From: Cordilura impudica
Taxonomy: Eukaryota; Arthropoda; Insecta; Diptera; Scathophagidae
Direction of reading: 5' to 3'
Assembly (NCBI GenBank): GCA_963682025.1
Contig: OY821518.1
Span: 15,836,422 to 15,900,421 of the forward strand
Length of the DNA: 64,000 bases
The notes under the pieces were generated by a model, which saw only the letters and a list, made by a program, of their open reading frames with translations, was not told the DNA's origin and ran no database searches. Shown here piece after piece: positions 33,788 to 43,559 of this stretch; position 1 is the first letter of the stretch; each line of letters starts with the position of its first letter. The position numbers and the translations under genes were made by a program.

Positions 33788-33865
33788 CTGTGTGTAGGAA
33801 GACCAAAATTCGGTTGGCAACAAATTCGGTTGCCACAAAGAATCTGTATTCTGCGTGCAAAAACT
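33788..33865. mobile_element. Remnant of the CACACAGAAAA-type MITE
   Basis: CTGTGTGTAGGAAGACC, then AATTCGGTTGGCAACAAATT and GGTTGCCACAAAGAATCT match the right end of the MITE at 52100-52332 (CAATTCGGTTGGTAATAAAT, GGTAGCCACAATGAATCT). A short internally deleted copy. Confidence 0.6.
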
Positions 33866-34980
33866 TGGCCATCTAACAAACTTTACACATGTTAATATGC
33901 ATGTATACATGTCTGAGTATATGTATGTAAAAAATTATTTATAAAATGCATGTTATAACTTTATGATCTGATAAATATACGAAGAATTTTTAAAACTATG
34001 CACGAATTTGTGCCTGACACATGTAAAATCGTGTCATGTTTGCATACAACAACGAATACTAAAACATATTTTCACGTAAATTCATAATTACATTTGTAAG
34101 AAATTCTTGTAACGCACATGTTTTTTTCCCTTCTTTTAGACGCCTAAATTAAATTTGTGAATAAAAGGAAATTGAATTTTTAAACGAACACCTCGTGTAC
34201 ATACATGTAATTAATATTTAATTTATTTCACAAAAAAAAATTATATCACTCATACGACACGTTAGCTGCTACTTAAATTTTATCATTTAGTATTAAAAGC
34301 ATAAGATTCCAAAGTGTTACAAGGGCAGGGCACACTTATTAATAAACAACATACTCGCATGTAAAACAAAACAGGATGATATAAATTCAAAAAATAAACA
34401 AAAATTTATGTTTATATTCGTATCTCGTATATAATCTGGTTGTTGACGGAAAAGCTTTAGATATTGAAATGTTTTCTTCAGAAAATCTTCATTCTCAAAA
34501 ACAATTGCCAATACAATTGATTGCTGCTAATATTTTATTTCTTGTCTAAAGTCTATACACAGATGTGCCAACTTATGTACACATTTTGATTTTGTTTATT
34601 CATAATTTTTAATTTAGTTAAGCATTGATAAACAAAGCTTTAATTTATATGTTTAAATAATAAGAAAAAAATATACTATTGATTGTTGCAATGCAAGAAC
34701 ATGTGGGTATTTGTCTACACATAACAATATTAAGTAAATTATATTTGTTTATACAAAATGTAAATAGATTTTTGTTAAATGATTTGTTCTCAGTTATTAT
34801 AAGTATATTTGTAAAAAATATTCATTCATTCATTCATATAATTTCTTCTCCTTAAACAAACAGAGAAAAGTTTATCGTCCTTATTTATTTACGATTCCAA
34901 GATGATATGTTGAAATACAGAGACAGTCCTTATAAGAATCAAATTGTGTTTTTTTTTTTGTAGAATTTTTTGTTACATAG
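33866..34980. other. No gene recognised
   Basis: AT-rich. An (ATTC)4 microsatellite lies at 34819-34838. The frame 34317-34511 has no recognised similarity. Confidence 0.5.
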
Positions 34981-34982
34981 AA

Positions 34983-35015
34983 AGTAGGCCTTGTAAAGGG
35001 TGTCGCAAAATTCAC
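34983..35015 (+). mobile_element. Possible terminal repeat of a Tc1/IS630-type element
   Basis: TGTAAAGGGTGTCGCAAAAT then TCACGTAAGAT. The complement of the same pattern occurs at 63880-63925 (ATCTTGTGTGAATTTTTGGG then ACACCCTTTAC). Such GGGTGTCNCAAAA ends are common in insect Tc1/mariner-superfamily elements. Only the end is recognisable here. Confidence 0.35.
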
Positions 35016-35189
35016 GTAAGATTTAAATTTGTCGCCACTTATGCAGTAAAGTGTTCGTAACCAAAAGAAAGAGACAGTTTGACAGTTCAGGGTTAGTAAA
35101 AATGGGGCATTCGACGATAGAACAAGGTACGTTTTTTAAATAATATATATAAATAAATGTATATAAATGTTTACCATAGTATTTAAAAC

Positions 35190-35521
35190 TAGGTATTAAA
35201 AAAAACAATTACATTACATTTAATAACACCAACATTTGAAGAAAAATCTATGAAATTATGAACTGAGCGGAAATACTGAATATCTAAAGGATTGAAGTAG
35301 TGGGTCGAACGTTGATGAACCTTAAATGCAATACTGTTCAGTAGCAAGTCGCCATTTGTTAATTTTATTAAAAATATCACATTAAGCATTTTTCTACGGG
35401 TTTTTAAGGTAGCCATTTTATTTTGAGCTAATCTTAAACTATACGACAGTAGATTAATAGAAGGATTTGGATATAGATTTCGCAAGCAGAACATTAAAAA
35501 TTCTTTGTTAGATTTAGTCAT
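35190..35521 (-). pseudogene. C-terminal part of a non-LTR reverse transcriptase
   Basis: The frame contains LATLKTRRKMLNVIFLIKL-type sequence (written here with the preceding residues altered only by position) followed by TNGDLLLNSIAFKVHQRSTH. The pattern SLxxRRxxLxxxFxxKLLNGxIxxxxLLxxIxFxVPxR is typical of the ORF2 end in jockey-type and related LINEs. The first six codons belong to the end of the neighbouring palindrome, so the original coding sequence was cut by that element. Upstream RT parts are absent. Confidence 0.6.
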
Positions 35522-35597
35522 TTTTCAGACATATTGCAATTACTGCAAATTAGAAGAAAGCATATATTTCAAAAATTCATAACTGCACTGTATTCTT

Positions 35598-35638
35598 AAT
35601 CGGACCGGGTTCTGGCATTTCAGCCTTCATCAGCGATT
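35598..35638 (-). ncRNA. Hammerhead ribozyme-like motif, left arm, core mutated
   Basis: Minus strand: stem I AATCG (35634-35638), core CTGATGA (35627-35633), stem II GGC/GCC with loop TGAAAT, then GAAC where the core requires GAAA, CCGGTC, and stem I partner CGATT (35598-35602). The C at the third-A-plus-one position breaks the base pair that closes stem III, so this copy should be inactive or weak. It is the inverted partner of the motif at 43337-43377. Confidence 0.5.
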
Positions 35639-35714
35639 TATTGAACATTGTGATAATTGTTATGTTTTAATTGAATAGATTGTTTCTATATGAAAATTTT
35701 TTCTACTTAGGGCG

Positions 35715-35800
35715 GCCGTGAGGTTTTGAACCACGAACCTTCACATGCACTCGTACTTGCACTTTTTGGTCAGCGCTTTAACACACTCACCTAAAGTCAG
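35715..35800 (-). promoter_or_regulatory. tRNA-like Pol III A and B boxes, left arm
   Basis: Minus strand A box TAGGTGAGTGTGTTAAAGC (35775-35793) and B box GGTTCAAAACC (35722-35732), 42 bp apart, the spacing of Ser/Leu-type tRNAs with a long variable arm. Transcription would run toward 35503, through the hammerhead motif. There is no full cloverleaf, so it is a tRNA-derived promoter rather than a tRNA gene. Confidence 0.5.
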
Positions 35801-36529
35801 GCCTACGAGCAGTGTGGTTAGATTCAGTTTTCGTACCATGCAGCTTTACTTTGTATTAATTTCAGAAGATACAACTCTGTCCAAACAAACAATCGTTATT
35901 TTTGAATTTTGAATATTTTTTGCATTTATACTTCTAATTTCCACTATTCTCAGTTTTCGTAAGAGTTGTCATATGTGATGTACGGTTTTTTTTTTGTACA
36001 TACCTACATATGCACTTTTACATATATTTGAGATGACGCTTTTGAAGCGAAAAAATTTTTTGTTTGTTAGATTTAGTCATTTTTCAGACATATTGCAATT
36101 ACTGCAAATTATAATTTTGTTTAAATGGTGCGTGGTAAAGAACACAATTGGGTGAAGCAGCCCAAGCTCCTGGGTTCAATAAAGTATATATTACTATATT
36201 AAAAAAAAAAATGTTATTTATAATATTGTTTCACAGAATTAATGTGGCATTGAAATTTCTATAGTCTATATATCTGTAGTCACAAACATTAACCGCCTAA
36301 GTCGAAAATCATGCTTCCGAGAAAAATAACTTTTTATATAAATGTAATGAGGCTTCATTACGGCTTAGGTCAGTATGTTTTCATTAATAACTTTAAAAAG
36401 AACAGAGTTAGAGAAGTGGGGATATCACGTACATAACTCAAATCGTTCTTAATTCGACTTAGGCGATTATAGCTTGTGACCACATACATACAAAAATTAA
36501 AATTTGTTTGTGGGTTTGACATTAAACCA

Positions 36530-36750
36530 TATGGCCGATCTTCTTGAAATTTCCAAATAAGTGACCTTACCGTTTTCGGCCACGATCGGTCCATTTTGCG
36601 ACCTAATTCCCATATAGCAATTCCACTCAAATTTGGTTTATTCTTATTTTCTATATCATATTAGTTGGACCTAAGAAATAGGTTCTGTAAACGCATGATA
36701 GAGGGTATCGTATAGTCGGTCTAGACCGCTTATAATTTTCTTACTTGTTT
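36530..36750 (+). repeat. Mini-me-like repeat, 3' portion
   Basis: From about TGGCCGATCTTCTTGAAATT to the terminal GTCGGTCTAGACC and AATTTTCTTACTTGTTT. The microsatellite half is missing. Confidence 0.7.
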
Positions 36751-36945
36751 TTTTTTTAAGAATATGCTGTAAAATAAATCAAAAGATATCCATTTTTACT
36801 TTTAGCTGCTTTCGAATGCCCATTTTAACAATTTTGATAAATTTTTCTTTTAAGTTGAATAATTAAAATAAAATTCTATACTTTAAATTTTCCAGAAATA
36901 ATTGTTTTAATGTGTAAATTATTACGGGTATTTTTTTTTATCTCC

Positions 36946-37320
36946 TCTATAATATTAATAGGCTAGGCGCTTTCCTGTGACCGATGTTTTGTTCTACCGT
37001 TTCATCCCGATTTTGACCAAGCGTATATTATTTGCAAGGTATTTATTTTTAGCCATTATGCATATTTACATATTTTTGAACTTTTTCCTTTATTTTGAGT
37101 AAATTGCATTTAAAGTTGCTACTACCACATACCTAAAATTATACAATGTTATGTGTGTGTTTATTAAATATGTTAATGTGTTTGTAATAAAACTGAGTTA
37201 GTTTTTTGTGTTGATTTGTGAATTGGCTATAATTGATTAGCATACCTTTAGGGTCTTTATTTAATGAAAAAATAAAATTTCCTAGAACCTGCACTCGAAT
37301 TTCGAGGGCTGGAAAATCCT
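36946..37320 (+). mobile_element. Short non-autonomous Helitron
   Basis: TCTATAATATTAATAGGCTA start, CTCGAATTTCGAGGGCTGGA near the end; the final CTAG is lost (AAAATCCTAAT). Same family as 10633. Confidence 0.8.
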
Positions 37321-37451
37321 AATTATTATTATTATTGTCATTACATTTTTAAATATCATTTAGATTTTATTTCTCTGTGTAATTGAAAAAAGTTTATCGT
37401 ATTTTCTCAAAAAAAAAAATCGGATTTGGAAAATAAATAAACTGAAACGAA

Positions 37452-38250
37452 AAACAAGTAAGAAAATTATAGTCGGTCTAGACCGACTATACGATACCCT
37501 ATACCATGCGTTTAGAGACCCTATCTCTTAGGCCCAACTAACTGGACAAAGAAAATAAGCAAAAACCAAATATGAGTGGAATTTTTATTAATTTTTTTGG
37601 CTGCAGATATGAAAAAGTTCATATCGGATGCTATATCTATATAGGGACTTAGTCCAAAAATGGACCGACCCTGATCATGTTTGGTAAAGTCTCTTGTATT
37701 TTGCAAAAATATATACAAACAAAATTTGAGAAGAAGCAGTGCAATATTTTTGTTTTTTAATAGATTTAAGTGAAGATCGGGAAGCAGCTCTATATGGGGT
37801 CAAAGGGACCATTTTTGGACTACTCATTAATGGATGTAACGAACGCATTTTGGGTAATTATATGGGGGCTAGGTCTGAACATGGACCAATTCTCACCAAT
37901 TTCAATAGCGCTCATCCCATGGCCGATAAAAGCTTATATACCAAATCTCATCAAAATATATTCATGGACCGATTCTCACCGATTTCAATAGCGTTCATCC
38001 GATGGCCGATAAAAGCTTATATACCAAATTTCATCAAAATATATTCATATATGCGACCTGCAGTTTGATTACAAGGTTTACATGGACACACAGACGGACG
38101 GACGGACGGACGGACATTGTTTAATCAACTCAGAAAGTGATTCTGATTCTATCGGTATAATTAAAGATGGGTCTAGGTCAAATATTTTTGGTTGTTACAA
38201 ACAGCAGCACAAAGTCATTATACCCAAACCACATAGTGGTATAGGGTATA
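37452..38250 (-). repeat. Mini-me-like repeat, minus orientation
   Basis: Full-length copy reading from AACAAGTAAGAAAATTATAG to CCACATAGTGGTATAGGGTA, with (GGAC)n at 38092-38116. An internal block of about 80 bp (CCGATTTCAATAGCGTTCAT region) is tandemly duplicated at 37890-38040. Faces the copy that starts at 38285. Confidence 0.8.
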
Positions 38251-38284
38251 ATAAGACTCCGTTTTTATAATAAGACTCCGTTTT

Positions 38285-39078
38285 TATACCCTATACCGCT
38301 ATGTGGTTTGGGTATAATGACTTTGTGCTGCTGTTTGTAACTACCAAAAATATTTGACCTAGACCCATCTTTTATTATACCGATCGAATCGGAATCACTA
38401 TCTGATTCGATTTAACGATGTCCGTCCGTCCGTCCGTCTGTGTGTCCATGTAAAGCTTGTAATCAAACTGCAGGTCGCATATATGAATATATTTTGATGA
38501 AATTTGGTATATAAGCTTTTATCGGCATCGGATGAACGCTATTGATATCGGTGAGAATCGGTCCATGTTCAGACCTAGCCCCCATACAAATTACCCCCAT
38601 GAAATCTACTTAAATTGCCATAAGATCCAAATTATAATATAAATCTTAGTCAAATTGGGTTCGTATGTGTTTATTACATCCATTAATCAGTAGTCCAAAA
38701 ATGATCCCTATGGGACAACTCTTAGTCATAGGCCCATATAGAGCCCCTTCCCGATCTTCACATAAATCTATCAAAAAACAAAAAAAATTCGCTGATTCTT
38801 CTCAAATTTTGTTTGTATATATTTTTGCAAAATACACGAGACTTTACCAAACATGGTCAAGATCGGTCGATTTTTGGGCCTAGCCCCATATAGATATAGC
38901 ATCTGATATGAACTTTTTCATATCTGCAGCCAAAAAAATTAATAAAAATCCCACTCAAATTTGGTTTATGCTTATTTTCTATATCCACTTCGTTGGGCCT
39001 GAGAGATAGGGTCTCTAAACGCATGGTATAGGGTATCGTATAGTCGGTCTAGACCGACTATAATTTTCTTACTTGTTT
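38285..39078 (+). repeat. Mini-me-like repeat, plus orientation
   Basis: Full-length copy from TATACCCTATACCGCTATGT to AATTTTCTTACTTGTTT, with (GTCC)n at 38418-38438. With 37452-38250 it forms an inverted pair separated by a 20-bp direct repeat built on ATAAGACTCCGTTTTTA. Confidence 0.8.
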
Positions 39079-39229
39079 AATCATATTAAAGAAACAAAAA
39101 CAAAACGTATGGTATGTAGTAGAGAAGAAGAAAGCATATGTTTCTAAAATTCATAACAATTTACATTGTTCCTTAATAAGACAAGTATGTTAATCAAAAA
39201 AAAAAAAAAAAAAAAAATACATTGCATAT

Positions 39230-39440
39230 ATGATTTCATTAGATTTTAGATTAACTGCTGGAAGTACGGAGCTTTCAAAGGGTCAGCAAGTCGGGAAGTT
39301 TTTAAAACATCAATTATTACACGGTGCAATAACTGTTGTGGGGTGAGAAATTCCAGGGTGACAGTACTTGGCCTTCTCAGGCCAAACGTTTTTTAGTGAC
39401 CTTTTATATTTTGGCCTTATCTTGATGTTTGTTTTCTTAG
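39230..39440 (+). repeat. Unclassified dispersed repeat, relative at 52.72-52.91 kb
   Basis: Shares GGTCTCAGG/CTTCTCAGG.CAAA, TTTTTTA..GACCTTT/AACCTTTAATAT and CCTTATCTT.ACGTTTGTTT.CTTAG with 52830-52905. Function and class unknown. Confidence 0.4.
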
Positions 39441-39811
39441 TTTTTCAGGCATATTATTAAATTAATACTTAGACGAATTACATTAATACTTCTTAATATT
39501 ATTTCATAGACATATTAGTTATAATAATTATCACTCACATGTCGACCTATTAGTACTAATAAGTATTAATAGAATTATCTATATATTAATACGTGAAGAT
39601 AAATTTTTAGTTCCCTTTTGAAGCAATATGCGGGCACGGAGGAATGTGAAAATTGGCATAGTTATAGTTCATATGGAGGAGAAGCTGAGAATGATAAAAT
39701 TTATGTTTAATCTGTCTTAAAAAAATATTAAATTAAAACAAATAAAACATATATAATAATTCGTTACACCCTGTTAATCGAATGATTTAAATTATATAAC
39801 AGCCGCTCTTT

Positions 39812-39969
39812 GTTGAATTGTGAATTGCTAAAATTGATTACCGTACCTTTAGGCTCATTCAAATATTCTTAAATTTTATAGATTAAAAAACATTGAAAGA
39901 CAAAAATTGAATGAAAAAACTATATTTCCTAGAATTTGCACCCGAATTTCGAGTGTTTGGTTATACTAG
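39812..39969 (+). mobile_element. 3' end of a short Helitron
   Basis: GTTGAATTGTGAATTG, ACCTTTAGG, then TTCCTAGAATTTGCAC, hairpin CCGAATTTCGAG and terminal ACTAG followed by T. Only the 3' half of the family seen at 10633 is present. Confidence 0.65.
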
Positions 39970-40579
39970 TATTTAAATTATACGTCTGTTTGTATGAGAA
40001 AAATTTTTGTTCGAACTTTGAGGTGTGCGGGTCGGATTATTGTGACACTGGATCTAAATCTTTAGAGCGTAAAATTTTAGCCAAAGCGGACAATGCCTTC
40101 TGGACGCGCATTCAGTTCAAGGTTCAAATATGCATTTATATGTAAAAATTATCAAAAAAATTATTTTTCACAAAAATTTTGATATTAATAATTGCGATTC
40201 AACTCAGTTAATTAATAAACCATAATCTAGAGTAAATTATCTCTCTAATAAAATAGTAAAATCTATTAGCGGTTCTATTAGCGGTTCAAGTTATATTAAG
40301 TTCCCCCGGCAATAAATGCGCCGCAGACCACTTGATTAAGCAAAACGAGCTAACATTTTTAAAGACATTGAAATAAATTACAACAACAACATTTTTACAT
40401 TCAATCTTATACCAAAATAATCTTATATAAAGCATTTTGCATCTCGTCTATTGTTATGCCGTTCTAAATTAATGTCAGATTAGTACGTATTTTTTAGCAC
40501 TATCAAAAATCTCCAATTTTACTGTCTCAACAATTTTGTTCAAGAAATTTTCCGAAATCAACGACTGGATTTTAAGGTC

Positions 40580-41080
40580 TGTAGCAGGCGTAATTTTATA
40601 TATTATTTAAAATATTTAGAAGAAAACATTATTATTACTTAACAGCTTAAATTCAACATATATTTATTTTTTTCTAAACTCAATACCTTAGTGTTCAATG
40701 TCATTTTTTTGGTTTTACTTAATAATTTGAATTTAGTGCATATGCATACTTATTTTTTTTCTCACTCAATACCTAAGTGTCTTCTGTCATTTTTTTTTTT
40801 TGTATATAAAGAGCAAACAAAATACAATTACATTCATTCTGTTCAAATCAATTGAATAATAAACGATTCAAAAAAAATAGAAAAAGCCTTTTTTTAAAAG
40901 ATAAAATAATAAAAAATAAATAAAATAAAAAATTAATCGTTGGCGAATTGGACGCTTTGACAGTCTGTTCTAGCCTCGATTATACAATTTATAATAATAA
41001 TAATTAGTGGACAGCTTGGACGGATTCGTCTGGCTTTGTCCCTATTTATTTATTACATATAAAGAGTCTCAAACCCTACA
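40580..41080 (+). mobile_element. Solo LTR, 501 bp
   Basis: Starts TGTAGCAGGCG and ends AAACCCTACA (TGT...ACA), flanked on both sides by GGTC as a 4-bp target duplication. The opposite arm of the palindrome keeps the uninterrupted site (complement of TTTAAGGTCTTATT at 42360-42376), proving the borders. A TATA box (TGTATATAAAGAGC, 40801-40814) and an AATAAA signal (40858-40863) have normal LTR spacing. No internal region, so it arose by LTR recombination. The 4-bp duplication fits Ty3/Gypsy better than Copia (5 bp). Orientation is inferred from TATA and poly(A) order. Confidence 0.85.
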
Positions 41081-41689
41081 GGTCTTATTAACAAAATATA
41101 TGTGATTAAAACAGCCAAATATTGTAGGTATCCTGGTCTTAATTTGGCGAGGGCAGCTTTTTTATTTCAGCGGATTTGAAGTAAAATTTGATTTTTCCTA
41201 CTTTTTCAGCTGTTAGGCTACATCTTTTTGGTGTTTTCATATTTCAAATATCTCAATCTTGCAAATCAGGATTAAATTGAAGCACTTTAAACTGTCCCTC
41301 TTTAAGGTCAAAAGTCAAATTTAAGGTTATTTATATTTTTTTTAAACAAAATATCGAAATGATATATATTTATGGCAGGATTTCGATAAAAGTTGTAGAT
41401 AATATTTCAGTAATGCTAAAAAATAATATTCTGGACTTATTTTCTGAAATTAACCCGTAGGGTACTCTTGATGTCAAATTGACTCTATATGAAAATCTAT
41501 AAATATTTTCTTCATCAATATTTTTTTTAATAAAACAAATTTAATGTACTCATAAAATTCCTCAAATTTATTCGTTATTTTATGAAAATATTTATATTAA
41601 TTAGTTTTTATATTAAATACACCATACACAAATTTGTATATCGAAGGCTTATATTCAACAAATGCTATCTGTATTAATAATTATTTTAA

Positions 41690-41855
41690 AGAGGGCGTGT
41701 AAAACCCATTTATTAATAAGATCTGAAAGTATTTGTGATTGATTTGTCACAATATCTATTAAAAAATAGCTGTACTAATCATGAATGTTATGAAAATTAA
41801 TATTTGACAGTTATATCAGAGAACAATTTGAAATCAAAAATTAATATTGCTGTCA
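41690..41855. other. Centre of the palindrome
   Basis: Short non-matching centre between the inverted arms, AT-rich, with no gene. The arms near it are more diverged than the outer blocks. Confidence 0.55.
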
Positions 41856-43181
41856 AATGTAGATAGCACTTTTTGAATATGAGCTCTCGATATACCTTTA
41901 GATGAATATAATAATTCTGAGAAAAAAAATTAAAACTAGGACACATTTTTAGTACCCCACGGTTTAATTTCAGAAAATAAGTCCAGAATAATTTTTTTTA
42001 GAATTATTAAAATATTGACAACAACATTTATCAGAATCGTTTCACAAATATACATTATTTCGATATTTTGTTTAAAAAATAAATTAAAATATCCTTAAAT
42101 TTGACTTTTGACCTTAAAGGGAGACAATTTATAGTGTTGCAATTTAACCCTAATTAACAGGATTGAGAACTTATATCAAGTAGTATAATATTTTGACAAA
42201 AGATATTTGAAATATGAAAACACCAAAAAGATGTAGCCTAACAGTTGAAAAAGTATCAAAAATCATATTTTTCTCCAAATCCGCTGAAAAAAAAAACACT
42301 GTCCTCGCCAAATCAAGAGTAAGATACCTACAATCTTTGTCATTTTTAATCACATATATTTTTTAATAAGACCTTAAAGTCCAATCGTTGATTTCGGAAA
42401 ATTTCTTGAACAAAATTTTTGAAGAAGTAAAATCGGAGATTTTGAAATAGTGTTAAAAAATACGAACCGTATTGACATTAATTTAGAACGGCATAACAAT
42501 AGACGAGATGTAAAATACTATACATAAGATCATTTTGGGCTCAGGAGAATGCAAAAATATTGTTGTTGTAAATTATTTCAATGTCCTTAAAAATGTAAGC
42601 TCGATTTTCTTAATCAAGTGGTCTGCGGCGTAATTATTGCTGGGGGAACTTGATATAACTTGGCTATTTTTCAACCGTAAATAGATTTTTTTTTATTAGA
42701 AATATAACTTACTCTTGATTATGGTTTATTAATTGATTTAATTGAAGCGGAATTATTAATATCACTATTTTTGTTGAAAATGATTTTTTTTTGATAATTT
42801 TTACATATAAATGCATATTTGCCCGATTTGGCTCAAATTTTTCGCACTAAAGTTTTAGACTCAGCGTCACAATAGTCCGACCAGCTCGTCTTGAAATTCC
42901 AAATGAAAATTTGGAAAAAATTTCTTCGCTTAAAAGCGTCATCTCAAATATATGTAAAGTGCATACGTAGGTATGTACAAAAACCGTACATCACATATGA
43001 CATATGACTCTTACGAAAACTGAGAATAGTGGAAATTAGAAGTATAAATGCAAAAAAAATATTCAAAATTTAAAAATAACGATTGTTTGTTTGGACAGAG
43101 TTTTATCTTCTGAAATTAATACAAAGTAAAGCTGTATGGTACGAAAACTGAATCTAACCACACTGCTCGTAGGCCTGACTT

Positions 43182-43253
43182 TAGGTGAGTGTGTTAAAGC
43201 GCTGACCAAAAAGTGCAAGTACGAGTGTATGTGAAGGTTCATGGTTCAAAACC
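43182..43253 (+). promoter_or_regulatory. tRNA-like Pol III A and B boxes, right arm
   Basis: A box TAGGTGAGTGTGTTAAAGC (43182-43200), close to the Ser/Leu tRNA form TGGCNGAGTGGTTAAGGC, and B box GGTTCAAAACC (43243-43253). Spacing is 42 bp. Downstream 85 bp lies the hammerhead motif. This is the layout of a SINE head; flanking acceptor-stem pairing is poor, so a functional tRNA is not claimed. Confidence 0.55.
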
Positions 43254-43336
43254 TCACGGCCGCCCTAAGTAGAAAAAATTTTCATATAGAAACAATCTAT
43301 TCAATTAAAACATAACAATTATCACAATGTTCAATA

Positions 43337-43377
43337 AATCGCTGACGAAGGCTGAAATGCCAGAAACCGGTCCGATT
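43337..43377 (+). ncRNA. Hammerhead ribozyme motif, right arm, core intact
   Basis: Stem I AATCG (43337-43341) pairs with CGATT (43373-43377). Core CTGACGA (43342-43348). Stem II GGC (43350-43352) pairs with GCC (43359-43361) across loop TGAAAT. Core GAAA (43363-43366). Stem III is minimal, AC/GT around CG. The predicted cleavage base is C at 43372, following GT. All invariant core positions of a type I hammerhead are present. The weak points are an A-A mismatch at the base of stem II and a very short stem III, both seen in minimal hammerheads of animal retroelements. Confidence 0.6.
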
Positions 43378-43559
43378 AAGAATACAGTGCGGTTATGAAT
43401 TTTTGAAATATATGCTTTCTTCTTCTTTACCACGCACCATTTAAACAAAATTAAAAATTGCATATTAATTACAGTAGTAATTGCAATATGTCTGAAAAAT
43501 GACGATAAATCTAACAAACAAGAAAATTTATTTGGTTGTGGGTTTGTAATTTTCACAGT

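Larger units (their letters stand above)
35503..36058 (-). repeat. Palindrome left arm, outer block
   Basis: Inverted match of 42910-43508. Contains, on the minus strand from inside to outside, the A-box-like (35775-35793), B-box-like (35722-35732) and hammerhead-like (35598-35638) sequences, then the terminal block ending ACTAAATCTAACAA. That terminal block is partly duplicated at 36065-36145 and 39115-39160. Confidence 0.8.
36059..39985. other. Compound insertion splitting the palindrome left arm
   Basis: Contains a partial duplicate of the arm terminus (36065-36145, including AATGGTGCGTGGTAAAGAA), a partial mini-me-like repeat, a Helitron, two opposed mini-me-like repeats, another arm-terminus scrap (39120-39160, AGAAGAAAGCATATG) and a Helitron 3' end. 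The right arm has none of this between 42900 and 42916. Confidence 0.65.
35503..43508. mobile_element. Giant interrupted palindrome (head-to-head inverted element)
   Basis: The right arm (about 41855-43508) is continuous. Its reverse complement is found in order on the left as 35503-36058, about 39990-40579, 41081-41480 and 41636-41690, separated by later insertions. Shared landmarks include AAGTGCAAGTACGAG, GCGCCGCAGACCACTTG / TCAAGTGGTCTGCGGCG, ATAACAATAGACGAGATG and TTTGACTTTTGACCTTAAAG. The centre is about 41690-41855. Without insertions each arm is about 1.65 kb. There is no RT or transposase frame. Each arm carries tRNA-like Pol III boxes and a hammerhead motif near its outer end, pointing outward. 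The superfamily is unknown: Foldback-like inverted duplication of a Pol III retroelement is one reading. Confidence 0.8.
41855..43508 (+). repeat. Palindrome right arm, uninterrupted
   Basis: Complete version of the arm, about 1.65 kb, used as the reference for insertions in the left arm. No long open frame. It ends TCTGAAAAATGACGATAAAT then CTAACAAAC. Confidence 0.8.

Noticed and set aside
43182..43262. Functional tRNA-Ser/Leu gene
   Set aside because: A and B boxes are good, but acceptor and T stems do not pair properly and the sequence lies inside a repeated arm.
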